In this document: positions 54,867 to 63,828 of the stretch, piece after piece
Numbering within the stretch: the stretch's first letter is position 1
Layout of the letters: each line of letters opens with the position of its first letter
Made by a program: the position numbers and the translations under genes
The notes under the pieces: model-generated
What the model was told of the DNA's origin: nothing
Databases searched by the model: none
Seen by the model: the letters and a program-made list of their open reading frames with translations, nothing else
NCBI RefSeq assembly: GCF_010122465.1
Contig: NZ_WLZY01000006.1
Location: 366,478 to 430,477, forward strand
DNA from: Phytoactinopolyspora mesophila
GTDB taxonomy: Bacteria; Actinomycetota; Actinomycetes; Jiangellales; Jiangellaceae
Length of the DNA: 64,000 nt
Reading direction: 5' to 3'

Positions 54867-55268
54867 TAACACAGCGCCTCCTGCTGGTCCGTAGCCGGAC
54901 GGGTCTAGTTATTTTCTGTGACCGGCGCACCGGTTCCAAGACGTGGGACTCATATCGTCACCTACTTGTGTTTCTCGACGCGCTCGATGGGCTCGGGATA
55001 AGCCCGATGTGGCTGGTTGCGAAGCCGCCCCCAACCCTCGTGGCGAGGGTGGGGGCGGGCCTCCTGGCGGCGTTGGTGGGAATGGGCTCCGCCGCCTGGC
55101 ATCGCGAGCTCAAATGGAACGAGCGCTTTGAATAGTTTGCCCAATATGAAACAGACATGTCAATGGCTGCAACGCGTCGGTCACTGAATGAGTAGAAGGC
55201 TGGTTGGTAGCTGATGAGGAGCGGCGGCCTTGCGGGATCACGATTGAGCCGCCGCTCGCGACAATGCA
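54867..55268. other. 402-bp gene-free region with a strong hairpin
   Basis: Nothing gene-like is visible. A GC-rich hairpin at 55025-55058 has arms CCGCCCCC and ACCCTCG pairing with CGAGGGT and GGGGGCGG around a 3-nt loop, with one bulged A. It lacks a T-run. It lies 211 nt after the SPW gene stop, so it is probably not that gene's own terminator. Confidence 0.5.
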
Positions 55269-55694
55269 CTACGCGCGCATCTTGCGCGCCGCAGACATCA
55301 TGGCCATCGAGCAGAGCACAATAATCGCGCCTGCGATCACATTGCTCACGATGGCCGCGTTCTCAGGCGTGCCGCCGTCGACCACCCACGGTGAGACGAT
55401 GACCCAAACGCCGATGAGTGGTGCGACCCAGGCGATGCCGTGTGTGTGGCCGTAGACCGCAGCGAATCCGATACCGAGGACCGCGACCGCTAGACCTGCG
55501 AACAGGTTGCTCGCGGTCATACTGGCGTGATCGGTGAAGCCGATCACCCAAGCTGACATCGCCACGTACAAACCGGACAGGAACACGAGACCGTCTGCCG
55601 ACTGTGCCATTCGCGTGTCAGCAATTTGGTCGTACCTGCGCCGCATCGTCGCGACGTCTGGATGTTGATCGATGTTGGGAGTCGGCGCGCTCAT
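55269..55694 (-). CDS. SPW-repeat membrane protein
   Basis: A 141-residue membrane protein with four hydrophobic segments. The segments SADGLVFLSGLYVAMSAWVIGF and WVAPLIGVWVIVSPWVVDG carry the S-x-W/S-P-W motifs of the SPW family (usually two repeats, function unknown). ATG 55694 follows AAGGAGGTGGGGGTC. Transcribed leftward, alone. Confidence 0.85.
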   Translation of the reverse strand: MSAPTPNIDQHPDVATMRRRYDQIADTRMAQSADGLVFLSGLYVAMSAWVIGFTDHASMTASNLFAGLAVAVLGIGFAAVYGHTHGIAWVAPLIGVWVIVSPWVVDGGTPENAAIVSNVIAGAIIVLCSMAMMSAARKMRA

Positions 55695-55835
55695 GACCCC
55701 CACCTCCTTAGAGGACACGAGTCGATCCCGCATCTCAATAATGCGCCTGAGCACCGCTTTTTGGAAGGAACCGCAACGAACATGTAGTGATTCGGATCGC
55801 AGCGGCGGTGGTGTCTGCGGGGTATGGTCGACCGG

Positions 55836-56675
55836 CTATTCCGTGGTGACTGTGACGTCTCCGCTGTTGGAGAAGGCGCGCACTTTGTGTATCGATGTGT
55901 GGCTGACGTCCGCATTGACGCTGACTTCTCCAGTCCGGCTGCTTGCCTCGACGTCGTAGCGCTGGTCGGCGGGCAGTGTGACGGTCACCTGGGCGGCGCT
56001 GGACTCCGCGTCCAGCGACCGCGGGGCCGTGATGGCGTGGACATCGACTGCTCCCGCCTTGGATGAGACGCGCGCGTCGTGAGCCCCTAGTCGCGTGACC
56101 CGGATATTCCCCGCGGTGGTGTGTGCGCGCAGCGGGCCGATCTGGTCGATGACGTCGATCTCGCCGGCGTTGACCTCGAGGTTTGTATCGCCGGTCAGGT
56201 TGGCGGCGTCGATCGATCCAGCGTCGCTCTGGACGCGGACGGCGACGCCGTCGGGCACCCTGACCGTCATGTTGGTGCGGCAACCGAACGCGGGGACGAA
56301 GCTGTTGCCGCGGCAGTCACCCTCGATCCGCAACGTCTCGCCACTGACTGCATGTTCGATCCGGGCCGCTCGGATCCAGCCGTCTTCGGTGCGGCTCTCG
56401 AACCACACATGAGAGTCGTCACCACGGATGATCTCCACGTCGCCAGCGGCGACGTTCACCTCGACGACGGTGACAGCGTCCTCGACCGTGACCGCAGTCG
56501 TGTCGGCAGAGCGGGTGAACCACGAAAACACACCCACCGCCGTGACCACCACGACAAACAGCGCGACCATGCGCCACCGGCGCCGGGTGCCGCCCACTCC
56601 AGCCTGGTGGCGATCGCCGCCACCCGGTCGGTGCTGGACACTCAGGTCCGGATGGAGGGTGCGGTCAGTTGTCAT
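55836..56675 (-). CDS. DUF4097-type membrane-anchored beta-repeat protein
   Basis: About 279 residues. One membrane segment near residue 35 (WRMVALFVVVVTAVGVFSWF) precedes a long repeat region of the DUF4097/head-GIN type, with alternating V-x-V and G/N turns (VRVPDGVAVRVQSDAGSIDAANLTGDTNLEVNAGEIDVIDQIGPL). It would sit outside the membrane as a beta-helix. The start could be ATG 56675 or, with a better AGGGAC site, ATG 56783. Role unknown. Confidence 0.77.
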   Translation of the reverse strand: MTTDRTLHPDLSVQHRPGGGDRHQAGVGGTRRRWRMVALFVVVVTAVGVFSWFTRSADTTAVTVEDAVTVVEVNVAAGDVEIIRGDDSHVWFESRTEDGWIRAARIEHAVSGETLRIEGDCRGNSFVPAFGCRTNMTVRVPDGVAVRVQSDAGSIDAANLTGDTNLEVNAGEIDVIDQIGPLRAHTTAGNIRVTRLGAHDARVSSKAGAVDVHAITAPRSLDAESSAAQVTVTLPADQRYDVEASSRTGEVSVNADVSHTSIHKVRAFSNSGDVTVTTE

Positions 56676-57002
56676 ACCGACGACAGTAGCCGCGTTGCCG
56701 GCCGCACAGGTCCACCTGAATGAGGATCGATCCCCGAGGTTGTCGACAGGGAGATCCCTCACACGAGGTGTGGTGTCGTTCATGGTGTCCCTGAGGTTCG
56801 CGGGTCCGGTCACGTCCTGAGCGGCCGTGCGAGTCAGGGAGCCCGACACGTGAACCCGGCGTCGTACGCGCCCGGGCGACCTCTATGGTGGATCGGACGA
56901 TTCGGATGCGTAACGGTGCGCATTCATCAAAGCTGCCGAAGCGACCCCTCAGTGGTCTGTTCGTGCGCCTGGTCGACGCGGCGTCTTGTTAAGGAGTGAG
57001 CA

Positions 57003-58691
57003 GTGACATCGGACTCGAGCCAAGTACTTGAAGGCATCGGAGTCAGCGCCGGTGTAGTGGTTGGTCCGGTGATCCGGATGGCCGATCCGGTCCGGCCGCC
57101 GGCCGAGGAGCCTGCGCCGGATGACGTGGACGCCGCTGCGCGAGAGATCAGCGCGGCCCTCGAACTCGTCGCTGCTGAACTGGAACGTCGCGCCAGCCAG
57201 GCCGGGGCCGACGCCGCGGCCATCCTCACCGCTACGGCCATGATGGCGCGCGACCCTTCCCTTCAGTCTGGGGCGCAGAAGCGGCTTGGTGAAGGGGCGG
57301 GTCCCGCCACAGCGCTCGACGGCGCCGTGGAGGAAGTGTGCAAGTCACTCGAAGCCGTTGGCGGGTACCTCGCCGAACGCGTCACCGACCTGCGCGACGT
57401 ACGCGATCGGGTGGTGGCACATCTGCTCGGCGCTCCGCAGCCGGGGATCCCGGTGGTGGACGTGCCGTCTGTGCTCGTGGCCCACGACCTTGCGCCGGCC
57501 GACACCGCCGGGCTGTCGCCCGACGACATCCTCGCCATCGTGACCGAGGCAGGTGGCCCCACCAGCCACACCGCCATTCTCGCCGCGCAGATGGGCCTGC
57601 CCGCCGTCGTGGGTGTGGGGCCGGAGCGAGCGGCTCTGTACGACGGCGTCGTCGTCGCTGTCGACGGTGCGTCGGGTCAGATTCTCATTTCGCCGGATGA
57701 GGCGACACAGGCGGACTGGCTGCGCCGTGCCGACGAACGGCACCAGCAGCTTTCCCGTTTCAGCGGGCCGGGCCGCACCAAAGACGGTGTTCCGGTGGCG
57801 CTGCTGGCAAACATCGGCACCCCCGACGACGCGGAGAAAGCCGCGGTCCAGGACGTCGAGGGGGTCGGGCTGTTCCGCACCGAGTTCCTCTATCTCGACC
57901 GGCCTTCCGCGCCCACGGTGGAGGAGCAGACCAGCACCTACGTGTCGGTGCTGCGCCCATTCGGGTCGCGTCGCGTAGTGGTGCGGACCCTCGACGCCGG
58001 CGCCGACAAACCTCTTCAGTTCGCGCCCTCAGGCGAGGAAGAGAACCCGGCGCTGGGCGTGCGGGGTCTCCGGCTGGCCCAGCGCACCGAGACTCTGCTG
58101 ACCGACCAGCTCACGGCACTGGCAGCCGCGGCCGCTCAATGTGACGCCGATGTTTGGGTGATGGCGCCGATGGTGGCCACGCCTGAGGATGCCCGTTGGT
58201 TCGCCGCACGTGCCCGGGCCGCGGGGCTGCCGAAGGTGGGGGTGATGGTTGAAGTTCCGTCCGCGGCATTGCGGTCAACCCAGGTGCTCGCCGACGTCGA
58301 CTTCGCCAGCATCGGAACGAACGACTTGACCCAGTACGCGCTCGCGGCCGACCGGATGCTCGGCGAACTGGCTGGGCTGCTTGATCCCTGGCAACCGGCG
58401 GTTCTGGATCTCATCGCGTCCACCACACGAGGCGCGGGGGAATCCGTGTCTGTGGGGGTATGCGGAGAGGCAGCCGGCGACCCGCTGCTGGCATTGGTGC
58501 TGGTCGGGATGGGAATCACCAGCCTGTCCATGGCGCCGGGCAAAGTTGCCGCGGTGCGGGCCGCGCTGGCGATGCATGACCACGCTCGGTGTGTCGAAAT
58601 GGCGGTGGCAGCACGGGCGGCAGAAGATCCGCGGGCTGCCCGGGCCGCCGTCGTAGATCTGCTGGCCGAGGAAGCGGGCACCCTGGCCTGA
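57003..58691 (+). CDS. ptsI: Phosphoenolpyruvate-protein phosphotransferase (enzyme I)
   Basis: A 562-residue PTS enzyme I. His-containing swivel segment GGPTSHTAILAAQMGLPAVVGVG with the phospho-accepting His near 189; PEP-binding barrel segments EGVGLFRTEFLYLDRPSAP, FGSRRVVVRTLDAGADKPL, NPALGVRGLRLA, FASIGTNDLTQYALAADR and the catalytic Cys in SVGVCGEAAGDPLL. It moves phosphate from PEP to HPr to start PTS sugar uptake. No HPr or EII gene adjoins, so this is a solo copy. GTG 57003 follows AAGGAGTGAGCA. Confidence 0.96.
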   Translation: MTSDSSQVLEGIGVSAGVVVGPVIRMADPVRPPAEEPAPDDVDAAAREISAALELVAAELERRASQAGADAAAILTATAMMARDPSLQSGAQKRLGEGAGPATALDGAVEEVCKSLEAVGGYLAERVTDLRDVRDRVVAHLLGAPQPGIPVVDVPSVLVAHDLAPADTAGLSPDDILAIVTEAGGPTSHTAILAAQMGLPAVVGVGPERAALYDGVVVAVDGASGQILISPDEATQADWLRRADERHQQLSRFSGPGRTKDGVPVALLANIGTPDDAEKAAVQDVEGVGLFRTEFLYLDRPSAPTVEEQTSTYVSVLRPFGSRRVVVRTLDAGADKPLQFAPSGEEENPALGVRGLRLAQRTETLLTDQLTALAAAAAQCDADVWVMAPMVATPEDARWFAARARAAGLPKVGVMVEVPSAALRSTQVLADVDFASIGTNDLTQYALAADRMLGELAGLLDPWQPAVLDLIASTTRGAGESVSVGVCGEAAGDPLLALVLVGMGITSLSMAPGKVAAVRAALAMHDHARCVEMAVAARAAEDPRAARAAVVDLLAEEAGTLA

Positions 58692-58713
58692 AGCCACCTG
58701 GCCTGCGAGCGGG

Positions 58714-60540
58714 CTATTGCGGGCACGGATTCACGGTGAGTGTGCGCGTCTCACTGGTGGCGACATTGCCACGGGTGTCGACGGCCATGATGCTCCAACT
58801 CACCGGCCCGGGAGAGTCGAACGGGCCCAGCTGCGCGTGCCATGCGCCCGCGCGCTCGGCCATCCCTACGGCGCCGGACCCGCCGGCGCCGCTCCAGGAG
58901 AGTTCGACCCCGGAGATACCGGACTCGTCGGATGCCCGGGCACGGACCTGCGCCGAGTCCGGAGAACACAGGCTGATGCCGACCTCCGCCGGATCAGCGG
59001 ACAGCTCTTCGATGACCGGGGGCCGCTCCACAGCGACGATCACCTCGACCGCCGCGTCGCCGACCGCCGAGCTCACCTGGACCGTAGCTCGATGGTCGCC
59101 CTCCGGCAGTGCTGATCGGTCGGCGCTGACCCTCAGCTCGCGGCTGGCGTCCGGGCCCAATTCGCTGTTGACATGGTCGACGGTCAACCACGCCGAGTCC
59201 GACGTGACCTGATACGTCAGTGCTGATTCGCCCGTGTTGCGCAGGCCGACGCTGCCGTCGCCTTGTTGCGAGCCGAGTTGGAGCACCGACGCCGACACGG
59301 ACAGTTCGCCGGGGCCGGGCTGGTTGGCTTGCGGCGGGGTCTGCTCCAGGGAGCCATCGCCGTTGGCTTCATCACTCGATTCATCCTGGCCATCAGCGGG
59401 TTGTTGGTTGTCGACGGCATTCGTGGCGGGCGGATCCGGTGTTGCTTCGGCATCGGTGTGCGCGGCGCCCGGAGCGGTGGGCAGCTCGCTCGGCGTTGGC
59501 GAGAGGTGAGGTGGGGTATCCGTCATGGCGGCGGTTGGAGCGGCGCCGTCGTCTTCGGATCCGGCCAGCACGATGCCGGCCAGAATTCCGCCGGCGACGA
59601 GGGCCGTGGCCGCAGAGACCAGGACGGCTGCCCGGCCCGGCCGTAGCCAACCCGGGCGCGAGCCGTGGGCGCTGGACCTGTCGCCCGACGGCGGAGGAGC
59701 TGAGCCGTTGTGACCCGGGTGGCCGTCAGTGTGGTCGTCGTCCTCGCGAGTGGTAGGCGCGCCGAACGCGGCTAGAACGACGTCGCGCACCTCGGCCGGG
59801 GCCAGCATGATCGGCACGGTGGACAACAGCGCCATGGGGCTGGCGGCGGTGCGCCGCCGTTCCCCGCAGATGTCGCATCCGTCGACATGACGAGCGACCC
59901 GCTTGCGGATGAGAGCCGAGTAACGCCCGTCCCAGTCGACGAGGACCGAGTCCAATACGGTGCATTCCGCGCGGCCGAGCCGGGCTACCAGCAGAGCTCC
60001 CAATGAACGCTCGACCTGATCACGTAGCCGTCCGAGCAGTACATAGACATGACTGGTGCTCACCCCGGCGGCGTCGGCCAGTTCCGCACCCTCGAGGCCC
60101 TGGCGCACATGGAGGTCGAGCAGTACCCGATCTCGTTCGCCCAGTCCCGCGGCCGCATCCCAAACCAGCTGGCGCAGCTCGTTCTCTCCGGCACGCGTCT
60201 CGGGACCGCGAGCCGGATCGGGCACGTCGGGCATCGACTCGTCGGGAACTTGGCGCTGGCGCGACCGCAGCCGCGCCAGCGCCTCGTTACGGGCGATCGA
60301 GTACAGCCAGGAGCGCAACTTCCCCGGCTCCTTCAACTGCCCGAGCCGCTCGACGGCGCGGAGAAAAGTGTCTTGGGTGGCATCTGCCGCGTCGTCCCGG
60401 TTCCGCAGCATCGACCAGCAGAAATCGTGTATCCGGTCGGCGAAGCGGTCGTAGATGGCTGCGAACGCGTCTCGATCGCCGGCCCGCGCGCGGACAACCA
60501 GGTCGGCATCGGTCGGGATGGGAGCGGGCTGCTCCTCCAT
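58714..60540 (-). CDS. Membrane-tethered ECF sigma factor with extracellular Ig-like domain
   Basis: A 608-residue protein. Residues 20-85 hold sigma region 2 (DRDAFAAIYDRFADRIHDFCWSMLRNRDDAADATQDTFLRA) and 110-170 sigma region 4 (LGERDRVLLDLHVRQGLEGAELADAAGVSTSHVYVLLGRL). Near 230 a ZAS-like H-x3-C-x2-C motif HVDGCDICGERR suggests an anti-sigma-type zinc site. One membrane helix follows (AAVLVSAATALVAGGILAGIVL), then a Pro/Thr/Asp-rich linker of about 95 residues and two to three beta domains (LSVSASVLQLGSQQGDGSVGLRNTGESALTY). Sigma and sensor are one chain, as in some actinobacterial ECF groups with C-terminal extensions. ATG 60540 chosen. Signal unknown. Confidence 0.87.
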   Translation of the reverse strand: MEEQPAPIPTDADLVVRARAGDRDAFAAIYDRFADRIHDFCWSMLRNRDDAADATQDTFLRAVERLGQLKEPGKLRSWLYSIARNEALARLRSRQRQVPDESMPDVPDPARGPETRAGENELRQLVWDAAAGLGERDRVLLDLHVRQGLEGAELADAAGVSTSHVYVLLGRLRDQVERSLGALLVARLGRAECTVLDSVLVDWDGRYSALIRKRVARHVDGCDICGERRRTAASPMALLSTVPIMLAPAEVRDVVLAAFGAPTTREDDDHTDGHPGHNGSAPPPSGDRSSAHGSRPGWLRPGRAAVLVSAATALVAGGILAGIVLAGSEDDGAAPTAAMTDTPPHLSPTPSELPTAPGAAHTDAEATPDPPATNAVDNQQPADGQDESSDEANGDGSLEQTPPQANQPGPGELSVSASVLQLGSQQGDGSVGLRNTGESALTYQVTSDSAWLTVDHVNSELGPDASRELRVSADRSALPEGDHRATVQVSSAVGDAAVEVIVAVERPPVIEELSADPAEVGISLCSPDSAQVRARASDESGISGVELSWSGAGGSGAVGMAERAGAWHAQLGPFDSPGPVSWSIMAVDTRGNVATSETRTLTVNPCPQ

Positions 60541-60648
60541 GGCCGGAAACCTACACCCATTCCGGCCATGTGGCACCGCCTAGCCAACCACGAGGTGTGC
60601 CGGCCCGGCCGTGTTCGCTGCCTTGGCCGGCGGAATCGGTTCGGGCGC

Positions 60649-61314
60649 TCATGATGCCTCCGCATACACGACGACGTTCTCCTGGTAGCCGCCGGCGGCG
60701 CGGTTGTACGGACCGCCGCACGTGATAAGCCTGAGGACAGGCTCGCTGGTGTCCATCCAGATGCGCTCGTACGGCAGGGCTTCCTTGTCGACCAGCTCCA
60801 CCTCGGTGACGGTGAACGTATGCCGGGCGCCGTCCTCGTCGTCAACGTGGACCACGTCGCCCGCGGTCAGCGTGTTCAGCCCGAAGAAGACGTCCGGCCC
60901 GGCAACCGAATCCACGTGGCCAACCAGTACGGCCGCCCCCGGCTCGCCCGGCCTGGGACCGAGTTCGTACCACGCCCCGAGGCCTGGATCCGGGAGTTCC
61001 ATGGCTCCGTCGTCCTGAAGGCCGACCGGGATGAGTGAGGTGTCGATGTTCGCCGCCGGTACCTGGACAGCGATCGGTTCGGCCGCATGGGGAGATGTCT
61101 CGTCCGCGCCGGCCGGCGTGCTGGTGGGAGTGGCCGTCGGCTGCTGCACCTGCGGGCGATCGACGGCGACGACGTCCGGCGATGACAGTCCGCTCTGGGA
61201 ACCGCACGCGACCAGCAGGAGGCCGACGAGGCCGAGCAGCATGATGGCGAGGGCACCGCCCACCAGCCGGGTGGGCCGGTGGGCGGTGGCCTGGGAAGAC
61301 TTGGTCCGGATCAT
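60649..61314 (-). CDS. Class E/F sortase
   Basis: A 221-residue transpeptidase. A membrane/lipobox region (RLVGGALAIMLLGLVGLLLVAC) is followed by a Pro/Thr linker and the sortase barrel. Active-site His is in AAVLVGHVDSVAG, Cys in LRLITCGGPYNRAAGGY and Arg likely in the same segment. LPYERIWMDTSEPVLRLITC is typical of class F/E-like enzymes of actinobacteria. Its start overlaps the upstream gene stop (ATGA). It may also anchor the LPDTG proteins at 40638 and 42993, though that is a guess. Confidence 0.88.
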   Translation of the reverse strand: MIRTKSSQATAHRPTRLVGGALAIMLLGLVGLLLVACGSQSGLSSPDVVAVDRPQVQQPTATPTSTPAGADETSPHAAEPIAVQVPAANIDTSLIPVGLQDDGAMELPDPGLGAWYELGPRPGEPGAAVLVGHVDSVAGPDVFFGLNTLTAGDVVHVDDEDGARHTFTVTEVELVDKEALPYERIWMDTSEPVLRLITCGGPYNRAAGGYQENVVVYAEAS

Positions 61315-61874
61315 TGCTGGTTCCGGATGCTTCGATACCCGAGTGTGCTCAGGCCGACCGCAGACAGGACACCACCGAGAGCCAGCCACAGGTAGTCACC
61401 GTCGGTGCCGCCTTCGCCGGCGTCGATCCTGGTGGGAACAGGCGTACGGTGCTCGGGGACGTCGTCGGTTCCGTCGTCGCCGCCGTTTTCGTCGTTCCCG
61501 CCGTCGTTGCCGCCGTCCTCGTTTCCGTCCTCGCCGTTCCCGTCTTCGCCGTTTCCGTCTTCGCCGCCGCCGTCCTCATCCCCACCGGGATTGCAGTTCA
61601 CCTCGCATGGCTTGATGCCGTCGGGGCCCCAGTTCGGAGGGTTGACCGGACCGTCGTCGGGGAACGCCTGCTCGACGTCGATCTCCGGTGGCGGGCTGTC
61701 CGTCGTCGAGTGTTCGGCGACCAGCTCGGGTTCGAGTGCAGCCGAGGCTGAGGCCAGCGGGAACCCGACGACGAACAGCGAAACCGCTGCCGCCGAGGCT
61801 GCCAGGGACGCACCGCCATGGACGAACGACCGCAACCGGTTGGCTGGGGTGGGGCGAGTTGTGGTGGTCTGCAT
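61311..61874 (-). CDS. Secreted Asn/Gly/Asp-rich protein encoded with the sortase
   Basis: A 187-residue protein. AAGGAGCCATC precedes ATG 61874. A signal peptide (SFVHGGASLAASAAAVSLFVVGFPLASASA), a region NPPNWGPDGIKPCEVNCNPGG, a low-complexity tract of GEDGN/GGND units at about 98-133, and a C-terminal hydrophobic helix (LWLALGGVLSAVGLSTLGY) with a short basic end. Before the helix stands IDAGEGGTDGDY, not LPxTG. It may be an unusual substrate of the neighbouring sortase or a membrane-anchored stalk. Coupled to the sortase by ATGA. Confidence 0.75.
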   Translation of the reverse strand: MQTTTTRPTPANRLRSFVHGGASLAASAAAVSLFVVGFPLASASAALEPELVAEHSTTDSPPPEIDVEQAFPDDGPVNPPNWGPDGIKPCEVNCNPGGDEDGGGEDGNGEDGNGEDGNEDGGNDGGNDENGGDDGTDDVPEHRTPVPTRIDAGEGGTDGDYLWLALGGVLSAVGLSTLGYRSIRNQQ

Positions 61875-61974
61875 GATGGCTCCTTCGGTGTCTGGTGAGC
61901 TTGAACACCTGTAAGAGCCGTGGCCGCCCAGAACCTAACAACTTTTTCGGGTGAATCTTTGCGACCTGTGCGAC

Positions 61975-62041
61975 CTTCGATACCAGGAACTGCACGCAAG
62001 CACCGGCTGAAGCGATTCACCTGTCGTTGTTGGTATCGAAG
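61975..62041. repeat. Palindromic element, copy at the 3' side of nuclease gene B
   Basis: CTTCGATACCA at 61975-61985 pairs with TGGTATCGAAG at 62031-62041; the pairing extends inward as GGAAC/GTTGT with one mismatch and one G-T pair. Outer distance from TTC to GAA is 65 nt, as in the other copies. It starts 7 nt after the nuclease stop. Confidence 0.88.
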
Positions 62042-62048
62042 CCGGGCG

Positions 62049-63125
62049 TCACCGTCTATCCCGCCACCAGCCTGGCGGCAGCACGATTCCCGTGGGATGG
62101 GGCGACGGCCAGTCTGCCGGCTCGGGTTCCACCGGCCCGACGCCGGGCACATGCTTCCACCACCGGACCGGCTCGCTTCGCGGCGGGTTGTCGCGCAAGA
62201 GCTGGGCGAACCGCGAGATCAGCTCTCGTTGCCGGAATGCCGCGAGTGAGAAACCGTAGCGGGCGATGTCGAGACCGAGGCGGCGCAGGCGCCACTCACG
62301 CTCGTTCTGCTTGAAGACGATGCCCGCGGCGTCCGGACGGTTGTTGTATTTGGACGCGCCGTCTCCCTCAGACGCGGCGTGGTGGTATGGCCAGAGCCCG
62401 TCCACCCGGAACTCTGGCTGACCGTCGCCCACCCAGGCGTTCGACACCGGCGTCGGCAGACCGCCCACGATCGATGCGAATCGGCCAAGGGTCTCGATCG
62501 GGCTCTCCGACAGCGGATCGGCATATGTGGCCACCCACCGGGCTCTGGTGACACCGGGCCACCCGGACATGTGCTGGATGGCATCGGGCAGGTCACCGCC
62601 AGTGCGGACGGCCGCGTCGGCCACCACCAACGCCGCACCGACCGAGGCGGTCAACGCGATGGTGGCTGCCGTCCAAGCCCGGCTGACCAGCCGAGTGCGG
62701 ATGAGCCTTTGTTGGTGATGTGACGGGATCTCGGCCGTATGAACGATGCCGTGCGCCCCTGTCTTTGATCCCCGACCGGCCTGTTTGGGCCTGACCGCGG
62801 TGGGTTTGGCTGGAGGCGGTCCCAAGGTCGGTAAACCCCAGACCGCCGCGGCCGACCAGCCGGTCAGGAAGGCATCAGGGCTGCACGAGAATAGGAACGC
62901 CCGGGCGGTGAGCTCGTGCAACGCCCAGTCGTCGAGCTCTCGCACGGTTTCGGCCGATGCGTAGACACCTTCTGCCAACCGGATGAGCAGCTGTGCTCTG
63001 GCCAGGCGGCTGAGATAGTCCGGCGAGATACCGACGGCCCGGGCAGTGCCGACGTCGATGAGGCCCTGGCACTGCCGGAGCAGCGTAACGATGCGCGAGG
63101 GCAGGCGGGTGTGACGGCGAGACAT
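62049..63125 (-). CDS. AbiEi-like winged helix plus DUF559/Vsr-like nuclease, cassette B
   Basis: A 358-residue paralogue of 32136-33215. Same order: winged helix (LIDVGTARAVGISPDYLSRLARAQLLIRLAEGVYAS), a middle section with DAFLTGWSAAAVWGLPTLG, and the nuclease part SPIETLGRF (Glu), EFRVDGLWP (Asp), SEGDGASKYNN (Glu-x-Asp-Gly and Lys), NEREWRLRRLGLDIARYGF. The tail RWWKHVPGVGPVEPEPADW... PPGWWRDRR is near-identical to that of gene A. The middle region is the most different, as expected for sequence recognition. ATG 63125 was chosen; ATG 63140 lies 15 nt earlier. The element copy 61975 follows it and 63242 precedes it. Confidence 0.82.
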   Translation of the reverse strand: MSRRHTRLPSRIVTLLRQCQGLIDVGTARAVGISPDYLSRLARAQLLIRLAEGVYASAETVRELDDWALHELTARAFLFSCSPDAFLTGWSAAAVWGLPTLGPPPAKPTAVRPKQAGRGSKTGAHGIVHTAEIPSHHQQRLIRTRLVSRAWTAATIALTASVGAALVVADAAVRTGGDLPDAIQHMSGWPGVTRARWVATYADPLSESPIETLGRFASIVGGLPTPVSNAWVGDGQPEFRVDGLWPYHHAASEGDGASKYNNRPDAAGIVFKQNEREWRLRRLGLDIARYGFSLAAFRQRELISRFAQLLRDNPPRSEPVRWWKHVPGVGPVEPEPADWPSPHPTGIVLPPGWWRDRR

Positions 63126-63177
63126 GATCGCAACTCTCATGTCCCGGAGCCCGTGCCGGAAGGGACACTGAGCCGAT

Positions 63178-63219
63178 TGTGGATAGCCTTAGTCGGCGCG
63201 GCGGTGGGCCTGTGGACGG
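63178..63219 (-). promoter_or_regulatory. Pair of TCCACA motifs upstream of nuclease gene B
   Basis: On the minus strand CTATCCACA (63178-63186) and CCGTCCACA (63211-63219) lie 33 nt apart and 53 nt before the start codon. Gene A has TTGTCCACA and TTTTCCACA at the corresponding positions (33269-33311). Confidence 0.5.
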
Positions 63220-63241
63220 CGGCTGCGGGCGTGAGCCGGAC

Positions 63242-63308
63242 CTTCGATACCAGGAACTGCACACAAGAGCCGGTTGAAGCGATTCACCGAGCGTTCTTGG
63301 TATCGAAG
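63242..63308. repeat. Palindromic element, copy at the 5' side of nuclease gene B
   Basis: CTTCGATACCA at 63242-63252 pairs with TGGTATCGAAG at 63298-63308, and GGAAC/GTTCT extends the stem to 16 bp with one G-T pair. Most of the 67 bases equal those of 61975-62041, in the same orientation. It ends 10 nt before the DinB stop codon on the other side. Confidence 0.88.
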
Positions 63309-63318
63309 ATGCGGCCCC

Positions 63319-63828
63319 TTACTCGCCGAGGGCGCCGTCGGCCAGCTCTCGGGCGATGTCGAGGTGACCGGCGTGCCGGGCGTACTCCTGGAGCACGTGG
63401 AACAGTGTCCAGATCAGCGTGGGGCACTCCTCGGCGGTCCGAAACCGCCCGCCGAGGCCTGCGCGATCCGACAACCCGGCGGACTCGACGATTCGCCTGG
63501 TGCGCTCACCGCCCGCGTGCAGCACCGCAACAAGCTGCTCCGCGGTTGCCTCCCGCGGCACCACCCAGCGGCCGTCGTCGTGATCGTCCCAGGGTCCGTC
63601 GACGTTCTCCGCGCTGAATCCCCAGCACAGCCAGCGTCGTTCCATGTGCACGAGATGGTTCACCAGTTCGAGCGGCGTCCATCCCGAGGGCAGCCGGCTG
63701 CTCCGCAGCTCGGCATCGGACAGCCCGTCGAGCTTGCGCTCGACCGCGAGCCGGTAGTAGTCGAGGTAGCCGAGGAGGAGTTCTTTAGGGTCAGTGAGGG
63801 TGTGCGGCGGCTCTGCGGCATTGTTCAT
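63319..63828 (-). CDS. DinB family protein (DUF664 type)
   Basis: A 169-residue four-helix DinB-like protein. Metal-binding His are likely those in GWTPLELVNHLVHMERRWLCWGF near 55 and in FHVLQEYARHAGHLDIARE near 150. Such proteins are putative mycothiol- or bacillithiol-dependent enzymes. ATG 63828 chosen with GTAGACAGAACC upstream. Transcribed leftward toward the nuclease cassette. Confidence 0.85.
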   Translation of the reverse strand: MNNAAEPPHTLTDPKELLLGYLDYYRLAVERKLDGLSDAELRSSRLPSGWTPLELVNHLVHMERRWLCWGFSAENVDGPWDDHDDGRWVVPREATAEQLVAVLHAGGERTRRIVESAGLSDRAGLGGRFRTAEECPTLIWTLFHVLQEYARHAGHLDIARELADGALGE

